Assembly: GCF_050859025.1 (NCBI RefSeq)
Contig: NZ_CP138200.1
Location: 3,224,001-3,288,000, forward strand
Direction: 5' to 3'
Length of the DNA: 64,000 nucleotides
Source: Wukongibacter sp050859025
Lineage (GTDB): Bacteria > Bacillota > Clostridia > Peptostreptococcales > Caminicellaceae
The notes under the pieces are model-generated. The model saw only the letters and a program-made list of their open reading frames with translations, had not been told where the DNA came from and did no database searches. Of the stretch, positions 7,831 to 14,969 are shown one piece after another (within the stretch, counting starts at the first letter, position 1; the number at the start of each line of letters is the position of its first letter). Position numbers and translations under genes: made by a program.

Positions 7831-8560
7831 AACAATGTTAAAAACAGAACTGAAATTGTCCCTTCGAGGGATGGATATGCTTATTTTTGCAATTTGCATG
7901 CCAGTAGTGGTAACAATACTTCTTGGTATTATCTACGGAAATAAATTAGCTTTTGATGGTGCGGGATACACTTTTTTAGAACAATCATTTGGCGCTATCA
8001 CTACAATTGCAATATGTGCAGGGGGTATCATGGGATTACCACTGGTGGTGTCCGACTATCGTCATAAAAAAATTCTAAAGAGGTTTAAAGTAACACCTAT
8101 AAGTCCTGCTGTAATTTTAGCAGTTCAGGTAGTAATTTATGTATTTTATGCTATCGCTTCACTTATACTTGTTTATGCCACCGCTGCGCTTTTCTTTGGG
8201 TTTCGCTTCAACGGTTCTTGGCTCCAGTTTTTAGGTTCTTATTTTTTAGTAATGGGATCTATGTTTAGTATAGGAATTATGGTAGGTGGAATTGCTCCCA
8301 ATTTAAAGACAGCAAGTGTTGCAGCAAGTATATTATATTTCCCTATGTTGATTTTTTCAGGAGCAACGCTGCCCTATGAAATTATGCCAACAGCACTTCA
8401 AAAGTGTTCCAATATATTACCCTTAACACAGGGAATAAAGCTTTTAAAAGCCGCTTCACTTGGCTTGACGGTAGATAGTATGATGATGCCCATTATTGTA
8501 ATGATTGCTCTTGGGGTAATATGTACTGGTGTAGCTCTTCGATTCTTCAAATGGGAATGA
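7817..8560 (+). CDS. ABC-2 type transporter permease
   Basis: Membrane partner of the preceding ATPase, 247 residues with about six hydrophobic segments: one near the start (MLIFAICMPVVVTILLGIIYG), several in the middle, and a last one before FFKWE. The conserved ABC-2 stretch (FSGATLPYEIMPTALQKCSNILPL) is present. I chose the ATG at 7817, inside the end of the ATPase gene and 9 bases after GAGGAGG; the longer frame from 7667 would begin with about 50 residues that merely shadow the ATPase. No terminator is obvious in the 440 bp after it. Confidence 0.88.
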   Translation: MRAFRTMLKTELKLSLRGMDMLIFAICMPVVVTILLGIIYGNKLAFDGAGYTFLEQSFGAITTIAICAGGIMGLPLVVSDYRHKKILKRFKVTPISPAVILAVQVVIYVFYAIASLILVYATAALFFGFRFNGSWLQFLGSYFLVMGSMFSIGIMVGGIAPNLKTASVAASILYFPMLIFSGATLPYEIMPTALQKCSNILPLTQGIKLLKAASLGLTVDSMMMPIIVMIALGVICTGVALRFFKWE

Positions 8561-8965
8561 TAGCAAATATCGTATTATTTTCGAAATGGGATTGGATTTT
8601 TTTAATGTACAATTCTAAGAAGGAATGTAGTAAAATTATATACCTCGCTATTAAAACGGTGAACTGTACAATAATGGTGAATAATTTTAAATTTAGTTCA
8701 CAATCTTCTTATATTGTTCATTAACAATCACAATGCTTACTCTGAAAATAATTATTTTCATTTTTCCTAGAATTGTTTGAAAGGAAAGAGAACCGTTCTT
8801 TTCGAACTGCTTGATTTCATTGATGTATATTCAACTACTCAAACCTGAACTGAATACAACAGCCTAGTTGTTCCATTTTTTTAAATCCATCATTTTGACC
8901 ACCCTTTGTATAATTTCTACTATGTCATATTATAACATTATTGTATCAATAGAACGTCAAATACA
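8561..8965. other. Intergenic stretch without a supportable gene
   Basis: I see no gene, RNA or clear operator here. Short frames exist but lack ribosome sites. A few words near 8845-8880 (CCTGAA, CAACAGCCT) recall parts of the terminator-associated element, but the match is too short to call. Confidence 0.5.
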
Positions 8966-8991
8966 TGAAAAAAACCTGCATCAGCAGGTTT
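8966..8991 (-). terminator. spoVS terminator
   Basis: On the minus strand AAACCTGC and GCAGGTTT pair around a four-base loop and run straight into a T-run, ten bases past the spoVS stop. Confidence 0.85.
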
Positions 8992-9000
8992 CTATTTTTT

Positions 9001-9261
9001 CTATCTAGGTTGAATAATAAGTTTTATAGCAGTTCTCTCTTCTCCATCAATTTCAATGTCTGTAAATGCTGGGATACAAATTAGATCCATACCACTAGGA
9101 GCAACGAATCCTCTAGCGATTGCTACTGCTTTTACTGCTTGATTAAGAGCACCTGCACCTATGGCTTGGATTTCAGCAGCACCTCGTTCTCTAAGAACGC
9201 CTGCTAAAGCTCCTGCAACTGAATTTGGATTTGATTTTGCTGATACTTTTAATACTTCCAT
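9001..9261 (-). CDS. spoVS: Stage V sporulation protein S
   Basis: Small Alba-fold nucleic-acid-binding protein needed for normal spore coat/cortex formation and, in Bacillus, septation timing. At 86 residues it has the family's exact size and very conserved sequence (MEVLKVSAKSNPNSVAGALA, GAGALNQAVKAVAIARG, AIKLIIQPR). AAAGGGGGC precedes the ATG. A SigH-type promoter lies about 110 bp upstream and a terminator follows at once, so it is probably transcribed alone, as in B. subtilis where spoVS is also SigH-dependent. Confidence 0.96.
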   Translation of the reverse strand: MEVLKVSAKSNPNSVAGALAGVLRERGAAEIQAIGAGALNQAVKAVAIARGFVAPSGMDLICIPAFTDIEIDGEERTAIKLIIQPR

Positions 9262-9366
9262 TGAATAAAGCCCCCTTTTGGAATTTTGAATAATTAGTAG
9301 ATATTAACCCACAGACATAAATACAATTAATGAGTTAAATTATGAATGCATTTCCACTAATTACTA

Positions 9367-9395
9367 TTATTCTACACAAAGAAAAAAAATCCTTC
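9367..9395 (-). promoter_or_regulatory. SigH-type promoter upstream of spoVS
   Basis: On the minus strand GAAGGATTT (9387-9395), an 11-base spacer and GTAGAATAA (9367-9375) match the Bacillus SigH consensus RNAGGAWWW / N11-12 / RNNGAATWW at every defined position. The start point would be near 9360, about 100 bp before the spoVS ATG. The sigma assignment is inferred from the pattern. Confidence 0.7.
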
Positions 9396-9506
9396 TTTAT
9401 ATTCATATAAATTAAAAACTTTCTAAAAATTACTAATTATTTTTAAGATTTAAAAAACTTGTAGAAATAAGTCGTTTTAAGTAATCTATAATTAGAATTT
9501 AAAAAA

Positions 9507-9528
9507 GAAGCTATCATTCGATAGCTTC
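9507..9528 (-). terminator. rny terminator
   Basis: GAAGCTATC and GATAGCTTC form a nine-bp stem with a four-base loop, followed on the minus strand by six T residues, just past the rny stop. Confidence 0.85.
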
Positions 9529-9534
9529 CTCCTA

Positions 9535-11085
9535 CTATTTTGCATAATCTATAGCTCTTGTTTCCCTGATAACATTTACTTTGATTTGACCAGGATATTC
9601 AAGACTGTTTTCAATTTTTTTACTAATTTCTCTAGCTAATAATACCATATTATCATCGCTTATATCTTCAGGTTTTACCATTATTCGAATTTCCCTACCA
9701 GCTTGTATAGCAAAAGCCTTTTCTATACCTTCATAAGAATTTGCAATTTCCTCTAATTTCTCAAGTCTCTTAATATATGTCTCTAAGGTTTCTCTTCTTG
9801 CACCTGGTCTAGCAGCTGATATAGCATCGGCCGCAGTAACTAATACCGCCTCAATAGTTTGAGGATCATAATCACCATGATGCGTAGACATCGCATGTAT
9901 AACTTCCTTAGATTCTCTGTATCTTCTGAGTAAATTAATACCTATTTCTACGTGGGTACCTTCAACTTCGTGGTCAACAGCCTTACCTATATCATGAAGT
10001 AAACCTGCACGCTTGGCTATCTTTACATCAGCACCTAACTCAGCAGCCATTAATCCTGCTAAATATGAAACTTCTATAGAATGTTGTAGAACATTTTGTC
10101 CATAACTTGTTCTATATTTTAAGCGACCAAGCAATTTAATTAACTCAGGATGAAGGTTGTGAATTCCTAAATCAAAAGTTGCCTTCTCGCCTTCTTCTTT
10201 AATATGATTATTTATTTCTTTCCTTGCTTTTTCAACCATTTCCTCGATTCTAGCAGGATGTATTCTTCCGTCAATAATAAGCTTCTCAAGAGCAACTCTT
10301 GCTACTTCCCTTCTTATTGGATCGAAAGATGATAGAATAACTGCTTCAGGAGTATCATCTATGATTAAATCTACTCCAGTTAAGGTCTCAAGAGCCCTAA
10401 TATTTCTACCTTCCCTACCGATTATTCTTCCCTTCATTTCATCATTAGGTAAGCTAACAACTGAAACCGTTGATTCTGCTACATAATCAGCCGCACATTT
10501 TTGAACAGCATATGCTATTATCTCTGTAGCAGTCTTATTAGCTTCTTCCTTTGCTTTATTTACAATATCTCTAATCATAACTACAGAATCATGTTTAACT
10601 TCTTTTTCAAGATCGCTAAGTAATATTTGCTTAGCTTCATCAGTAGTAAGTCCAGATATTCTTTCAAGCTCTTCGATTTGTTTTTTATAAAGGTCTTCAA
10701 CCATAACCTCTTTGTTTGATATGTCTTTAAGTGATTTATTTAAATGGTCTTCCTTTTTTTCAAGATTATCAGATTTTCTATCAAGAGTTTCTTCTTTTTG
10801 AAGAAGTCTTCTTTCTAATCTTTGTAATTCATTACGTCTATCTCTATTCTCTCTTTCAAGTTCATTTCTTAATTTATGAACTTCTTCCTTTGCTTCGAGA
10901 AGTATTTCTTTTTTCTTGGTATCAGCATCTTTATTTGCTTCAAAAATTATAAGTTCAGCTTTTTGCTCTGCACTGCCGATTGCTTTCTCAGCAGTCATTT
11001 TTCTCAATATATATCCAATCCCAAAGCCTGCCGGGGCCGATATTGCTATAGATACAACCAGTGGCCAGTATTCGATAGATACCAC
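9535..11085 (-). CDS. rny: Ribonuclease Y
   Basis: Membrane-anchored endoribonuclease that starts decay of many mRNAs. Order: N-terminal transmembrane helix (about 8-28), a long charged coiled coil (to about 190), a KH RNA-binding domain (IIGREGRNIRALE, about 218) and an HD hydrolase domain with the metal motif LLHDIGKAVDHE (about 360). Length 516 is usual. The start is odd: the only standard start codon is the GTG at 11085, which overlaps the GGAGG ribosome site; an in-frame ATC at 11076 has ideal spacing (8 bases), and an upstream TAG rules out a longer protein. A good SigA promoter lies at 11213-11241. Confidence 0.95.
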   Translation of the reverse strand: MVSIEYWPLVVSIAISAPAGFGIGYILRKMTAEKAIGSAEQKAELIIFEANKDADTKKKEILLEAKEEVHKLRNELERENRDRRNELQRLERRLLQKEETLDRKSDNLEKKEDHLNKSLKDISNKEVMVEDLYKKQIEELERISGLTTDEAKQILLSDLEKEVKHDSVVMIRDIVNKAKEEANKTATEIIAYAVQKCAADYVAESTVSVVSLPNDEMKGRIIGREGRNIRALETLTGVDLIIDDTPEAVILSSFDPIRREVARVALEKLIIDGRIHPARIEEMVEKARKEINNHIKEEGEKATFDLGIHNLHPELIKLLGRLKYRTSYGQNVLQHSIEVSYLAGLMAAELGADVKIAKRAGLLHDIGKAVDHEVEGTHVEIGINLLRRYRESKEVIHAMSTHHGDYDPQTIEAVLVTAADAISAARPGARRETLETYIKRLEKLEEIANSYEGIEKAFAIQAGREIRIMVKPEDISDDNMVLLAREISKKIENSLEYPGQIKVNVIRETRAIDYAK

Positions 11086-11212
11086 CTCCTATATATTAAT
11101 CACTCAAACGTATTAATCACTCAAAAATATAAACCGATATACTCGGTTAAAATCGAATAAGTTCAAAAAGGGAATAAATCTTGGAAATGGAGCTATGTTC
11201 TGTTTCTTTTTA

Positions 11213-11241
11213 ATTTTATATCTTTTTCAATATACTGTCAA
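11213..11241 (-). promoter_or_regulatory. SigA-type promoter for rny
   Basis: On the minus strand TTGACA (11236-11241), a 17-base spacer and TAAAAT (11213-11218) form a near-consensus promoter. The transcript would have a leader of about 120 bases containing a small AACCGA/TCGGTT hairpin (11132-11148) and two direct copies of TATTAATCACTCAAA. Confidence 0.7.
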
Positions 11242-11482
11242 GATGCTTTGTAAGAACCTATCACTGGTTTGTAGAACTCTGGATAATCTACTCTATGCAA
11301 TCCCTTTGTTTTTGGTCGGATTTTTCTTTAAAAAGTTACTGCTAATAAAGTAAAGTCCTTTATAAATATCCTCAAAGTTGACTTTGTTTATATAAAATTT
11401 CAAGTAGAACTCTATATGTATAAGAAGAATTATAAAATTCTCATGTATTTCAAAAGATTTATAACTTCCTATGTTTTATAAA

Positions 11483-11515
11483 AAAAGAGCCACAATATAA
11501 ATATTGGACTCTTTT
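11483..11515 (-). terminator. recA terminator
   Basis: AAAAGAG...CACAATA pairs imperfectly with the ATATTG...CTCTTTT arm just past the recA stop, followed on the minus strand by TTTTTTATAAAAC. The 11242-11482 stretch shows no gene but has R1-like repeat words around 11345-11440. Confidence 0.7.
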
Positions 11516-11522
11516 CTATCTT

Positions 11523-12572
11523 TTATTCTTCAGATTTTATATTATCTTTGCTTTTAACAACTTTAGTTACCTTCTTCTCGTCTACGGGTAAATCATAATG
11601 CTTTCTAACTTTATAATCCAATTCTGCAAGTAAATCTGGATTTTCTATTAAATATTGTTTTACATTTTCACGACCTTGACCTAGCTTGTTGTCATTATAG
11701 CTATACCAAGAACCTGATTTTTTTATTAATTCAGCATTAACTGCACAGTCTAACACTCCACCTTCTACAGATATTCCTTTGCCGTACATTATATCAAACT
11801 CTGCTTGTCTAAATGGTGGAGCTAATTTATTTTTAACTACCTTTACCTTCGTTCTGTTACCCATGATTTCATTGCTTTGCTTGATTATATCTACTTTTCT
11901 TACATCAAGTCTTACAGAAGAGTAGAATTTCAAAGCTCTACCACCAGTAGTTGTTTCAGGATTACCAAACATAACCCCTACCTTTTCTCTTAGCTGATTG
12001 ATGAATATAGCAGATGTTCTAGACTTATTTATAACACCCGTTAGCTTTCTAAGAGCTTGAGACATAAGTCTTGCTTGTAAACCTACATGACTATCTCCCA
12101 TTTCACCAGCAATTTCTGCTTTAGGTACAAGGGCAGCAACTGAGTCAATAACAATAATATCTATGGCACCACTTCTGACTAAGGCCTCAACAATCTCAAG
12201 AGCTTGTTCTCCTGTATCGGGCTGAGAAACGATTAGATTATCAATATCAACACCCAAATTCTTTGAGTATACAGGGTCAAGAGCATGTTCAGCATCTACA
12301 AAAGCAGCGGTTCCACCAGCTTTTTGAGCCTCCGCAATCATGTGAAGGGCAACTGTTGTTTTACCAGAAGATTCTGGTCCATAAATTTCGATAATTCTTC
12401 CTCTAGGTATTCCACCTATACCTAAGGCTATGTCAAGCTCTATAGCTCCTGTAGAAATACTTTCTATGTTTAGCCTAGCTGCATCGTCTCCAAGCTTCAT
12501 AATCGATCCTTTGCCAAACTGTCTCTCAATCTGTCCTAATACTGCTTCAAGGGCTTTATTCTTATCCGTCAT
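11523..12572 (-). CDS. recA: Recombinase RecA
   Basis: ATP-dependent strand-exchange protein for recombinational repair and co-protease for LexA self-cleavage. Walker A is GPESSGKTT (about 66-74), followed by AEHALDP, the Walker B region DIIVIDSVAALVPK, loop L1 (MGDSHVGLQARLMSQALRK) and loop L2 (INQLREKVGVMFGNPETTTG). Length 349 is normal. Its own SigA promoter and SOS box lie directly upstream, so it is transcribed apart from cinA under damage control. The ribosome site before the ATG is weak (CTGGGACAG). Confidence 0.97.
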   Translation of the reverse strand: MTDKNKALEAVLGQIERQFGKGSIMKLGDDAARLNIESISTGAIELDIALGIGGIPRGRIIEIYGPESSGKTTVALHMIAEAQKAGGTAAFVDAEHALDPVYSKNLGVDIDNLIVSQPDTGEQALEIVEALVRSGAIDIIVIDSVAALVPKAEIAGEMGDSHVGLQARLMSQALRKLTGVINKSRTSAIFINQLREKVGVMFGNPETTTGGRALKFYSSVRLDVRKVDIIKQSNEIMGNRTKVKVVKNKLAPPFRQAEFDIMYGKGISVEGGVLDCAVNAELIKKSGSWYSYNDNKLGQGRENVKQYLIENPDLLAELDYKVRKHYDLPVDEKKVTKVVKSKDNIKSEE

Positions 12573-12656
12573 ACTGTCCCAGATATAATAACAATAACCA
12601 AGCTAAAAGTCTAATGTTGGTTTTGCAAATCTGGTTTTCACCTACCTTTCTCTTTG

Positions 12657-12670
12657 CGAACAAATGTTCT
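12657..12670. promoter_or_regulatory. SOS (LexA) box upstream of recA
   Basis: CGAACAAATGTTCT closely matches the Gram-positive LexA site CGAACRNRYGTTYC. It lies just downstream of the -10 box, over the expected start point, where LexA would block transcription; it is 85 bp before the recA ATG. Confidence 0.85.
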
Positions 12671-12678
12671 ATAAACTA

Positions 12679-12707
12679 ATTATACATAAATATAATCAGT
12701 AGGTCAA
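12679..12707 (-). promoter_or_regulatory. SigA-type promoter of recA
   Basis: On the minus strand TTGACC (12702-12707), 17 bases, then a perfect TATAAT (12679-12684). The SOS box overlaps the start point. Confidence 0.85.
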
Positions 12708-12778
12708 CTATAAAAAAGTCTTTTATAAAAATTCTTAAAGTTGACTTTTTTAAAACCTATTACAACTTTATAACAAAG

Positions 12779-12814
12779 AAGGTCACTAAAACCTTTCCTT
12801 GTTATCGTGACCTT
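12779..12814 (-). terminator. Possible cinA terminator
   Basis: AAGGTCAC (12779-12786) and GTGACCTT (12807-12814) pair around a 20-base loop, with a T-rich tail (CTTTGTTAT) on the minus strand. It lies between the cinA stop and the recA promoter. Confidence 0.5.
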
Positions 12815-12897
12815 ATAGCAAGCTTCATACTTAGCTTTCTTATCTAAATACAAATTTATTATTTCGCCAAGTATTAACGTATACAATTTTCTATGTG

Positions 12898-14139
12898 TTA
12901 TAAACTATCTTTAATTATTACTTGTCTAATTAAATTCAGTGCAGATATTGCTGCATAACTTCTTATTTTGTTTCTGTCTCCAGTTAAGTTTAGTTTTTTT
13001 ACAATAATGTTTTTGGCAGTTGCTATACCAACATATACAAGTCCAACTGGCTTCTCTGATGTTCCACCTGTTGGGCCAGCAATACCAGTTATAGATACGC
13101 CAATGTCAGTTTTAGCTACTAATCTGACTCCTTGGGCCATAGCTTCAGCAGTTTCTTCACTAACCGCACCATAGTCTTTAATTATATTTTCATCAATTCC
13201 TAATTCTTGAATTTTTGCATTGTTGCTATATGTAACTATAGCACGATCTAAGGTCTTTGAAATACCTGAAATTGATGTAAACTTTGATGCCAGTAATCCA
13301 CCTGTGCAGGACTCAGCTAAAGAAATCTTTAAATTATTATCTATTAACATATTAGCAACTATTTTTTCAAGGGACTCATCACAATAGCTATAAATGTGTT
13401 TTTCTAATCTACTTTCAACTTCTTTAATCATTGGATTAATTAAAGCGTCAATCTCTTCATCAGTTTTTCCCTTAGCAGTTATACGAAGGCTTACTTCTCC
13501 TCCACCTGCATATGTCGCAATAGTGGGGTTTGTTTGATCTGTAATAAGATCTTCTAATACGGTTTCAAGGCTTGATTCACCAATACCCACAAATTTAAGA
13601 ATCTTAGATTTTATTTTAAATTCTGACTTGCTTTGTAAATAGGGTTTAACCGAATCAAAAAATAAACTTTTCATTTCCCTCGGCGGACCAGGTAACGAGA
13701 CTACCATTTTCCCATCTACCTCAGCTATAAAGCCTGGTGCAGTGCCATTGTCATTATCAAGTACGATACTACCCTCAGGTATAAGTGCCTGCTTTTTATT
13801 GTTTGGTGACATTTCTTTATTTAATTTACTAAAAAAGCCCTTTATCTTTTCTAAGGTTGGTTCATGTAGTACTAGTTCTTTACCCAATGATTTCGCAATT
13901 GTCTCCTTAGTCAGGTCATCTTGAGTTGGACCTAAGCCCCCAGTAGTAACAACTAAATCTGATACCTCTAGAGCAATCTTAAGCATTTTTTTTAGCCTAT
14001 TTGGATTATCACCAACGGTAAGATGATATAAGACATTAATACCTAGATCATTAATCTCCTTAGACAAAAAGGCTGCATTAGTATTTACAATCTGCCCCAT
14101 TAATAGTTCTGTTCCAACAGTTAGAATAGTGCAATTCAA
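12898..14139 (-). CDS. cinA: CinA-type competence/damage protein (NMN deamidase / ADP-ribose pyrophosphatase family)
   Basis: Two-domain protein: an N-terminal molybdopterin-binding-like domain (about 1-170, MNCTILTVGTELLMGQ, TGGLGPTQDDLTKE, GTAPGF) and a C-terminal CinA domain (about 250-413, SLAESCTGGLLASKFTSISG, SITGIAGPTGG), which in relatives deamidates NMN in pyridine nucleotide salvage. I place the start at the TTG at 14139, nine bases after AAAGGAGGG, giving 413 residues as in relatives; the frame from 14184 adds 15 unsupported residues. The pgsA-cinA-recA order is the classic Gram-positive arrangement, interrupted here by an inserted structured element between pgsA and cinA. Confidence 0.93.
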   Translation of the reverse strand: MNCTILTVGTELLMGQIVNTNAAFLSKEINDLGINVLYHLTVGDNPNRLKKMLKIALEVSDLVVTTGGLGPTQDDLTKETIAKSLGKELVLHEPTLEKIKGFFSKLNKEMSPNNKKQALIPEGSIVLDNDNGTAPGFIAEVDGKMVVSLPGPPREMKSLFFDSVKPYLQSKSEFKIKSKILKFVGIGESSLETVLEDLITDQTNPTIATYAGGGEVSLRITAKGKTDEEIDALINPMIKEVESRLEKHIYSYCDESLEKIVANMLIDNNLKISLAESCTGGLLASKFTSISGISKTLDRAIVTYSNNAKIQELGIDENIIKDYGAVSEETAEAMAQGVRLVAKTDIGVSITGIAGPTGGTSEKPVGLVYVGIATAKNIIVKKLNLTGDRNKIRSYAAISALNLIRQVIIKDSL

Positions 14140-14230
14140 TATGAGTTTCCCTCCTTTTTTTAAAGGGTTATAAGCTATAAACAAGCTTCAAAAATAAAAT
14201 TTTTTAAACCTAATAAAAGTTAATATAGCA

Positions 14231-14257
14231 ACTAAAAGTGCCTATGCCACCTTTAGT
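14231..14257 (-). terminator. pgsA stem-loop, distal copy (left flank of element B)
   Basis: A 27-base near-perfect hairpin that recurs with one base change at 14409-14435. On the minus strand its one mismatch becomes a G-U pair. The following T-run is poor, so it may be a weak terminator or a processing stem-loop. Confidence 0.6.
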
Positions 14258-14408
14258 CAGGCTACATAGAAACCCGAATTTCTTCGTTGTCGCTTCAATC
14301 AAGAACCCTTACGTATGTCTATATACGCTGCGGTCTCTTGCTTTCAGCACGCCTCGAACTTCAGATTTCTAAGTAGCCTATCATCTTGTTGACGTTGTCA
14401 ACAAGATG
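14258..14408 (-). repeat. 151-bp structured terminator-associated element, copy B
   Basis: Same length as copy A at 5114-5264, with about 12 differences and no gaps. Differences in stems keep pairing on the minus strand: AGGCTAC/GTAGCCT replaces AGGCTG/CAGCCT; TTCAG becomes TTCGG opposite CTGAA (U-A to U-G); AATCAAGA becomes AAGCAAGA opposite TCTTGATT (A-U to G-U). The end hairpin keeps its 12-bp stem and varies in the loop. It is bracketed by direct copies of the stem-loop that follows pgsA. Confidence 0.8.
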
Positions 14409-14435
14409 ACTAAAAGTGCCTATGGCACCTTTAGT
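14409..14435 (-). terminator. pgsA stem-loop, proximal copy (right flank of element B)
   Basis: It abuts the pgsA stop codon. It differs from the distal copy by one base (G for C in the loop-proximal position), which makes this copy the more perfect hairpin. It is followed on the minus strand by element B. Confidence 0.6.
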
Positions 14436-14969
14436 CTACATAAGAACTTGCTTATTCTTATTTATATAGTCATATCCTGAAATGACAGTGAGTATTACTG
14501 CAACCCATACAGATATTATATCAAAAGGAATGTTATACAGGCTAAAGGGATAATTGTTAAAAAGCAAGGTCACAATTGCTACTATCTGAGAAATTGTCTT
14601 TCCCTTTCCCCAAGGACTTGCAGCAATAACTATTCCTTCTGAAGCTGCAACAGCTCTAAAAACACTTACAACAAGTTCTCTTGATATAATAACTACTACC
14701 ATCCAGGCTGCCAGCTTGTCCATTTGAACAAGTGAAACCAATGCTGCCGTTACCAAAAGCTTATCAGCCAATGGATCCATAAACTTACCAAGCTTAGTAA
14801 CTTGATTCCTACTTCTAGCTATGTATCCATCTAAGCTATCTGTAAGGGCGGCAACTATGAATATAATAGATGCTATAGTTACTCCATAGGGAATCTTTGC
14901 AAGAAGAAAAACCATGAAGACAGGAACTAATAAAATTCTAGCAATGGTAATCTTATTCGCCAAATTCAT
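14436..14969 (-). CDS. pgsA: CDP-diacylglycerol-glycerol-3-phosphate 3-phosphatidyltransferase
   Basis: Membrane enzyme making phosphatidylglycerol phosphate, the committed step to phosphatidylglycerol and cardiolipin. The CDP-alcohol phosphotransferase motif D-G-x2-A-R-x8-G-x3-D-x3-D is complete in DGYIARSRNQVTKLGKFMDP (about 45-64) with the last Asp in LADKL. Several hydrophobic helices surround it; 177 residues is normal. The start overlaps the end of rimO by 17 bases and has GAGAGG upstream, so the two are translationally linked. Confidence 0.95.
   Translation of the reverse strand: MNLANKITIARILLVPVFMVFLLAKIPYGVTIASIIFIVAALTDSLDGYIARSRNQVTKLGKFMDPLADKLLVTAALVSLVQMDKLAAWMVVVIISRELVVSVFRAVAASEGIVIAASPWGKGKTISQIVAIVTLLFNNYPFSLYNIPFDIISVWVAVILTVISGYDYINKNKQVLM

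Noticed and set aside
8840..8885. Words similar to the terminator-associated element (CCTGAA, CAACAGCCT)
   Set aside because: Only about nine contiguous bases match, without the hairpins or flanking duplication; chance is likely.
10876..11160. Plus-strand frames antisense to rny
   Set aside because: They mirror the coiled-coil codons of rny and show no protein features of their own.
12704..12886. 60-codon minus-strand frame between cinA and recA
   Set aside because: It overlaps the recA promoter -35 box and a terminator-like hairpin, has no ribosome site and no recognisable sequence.
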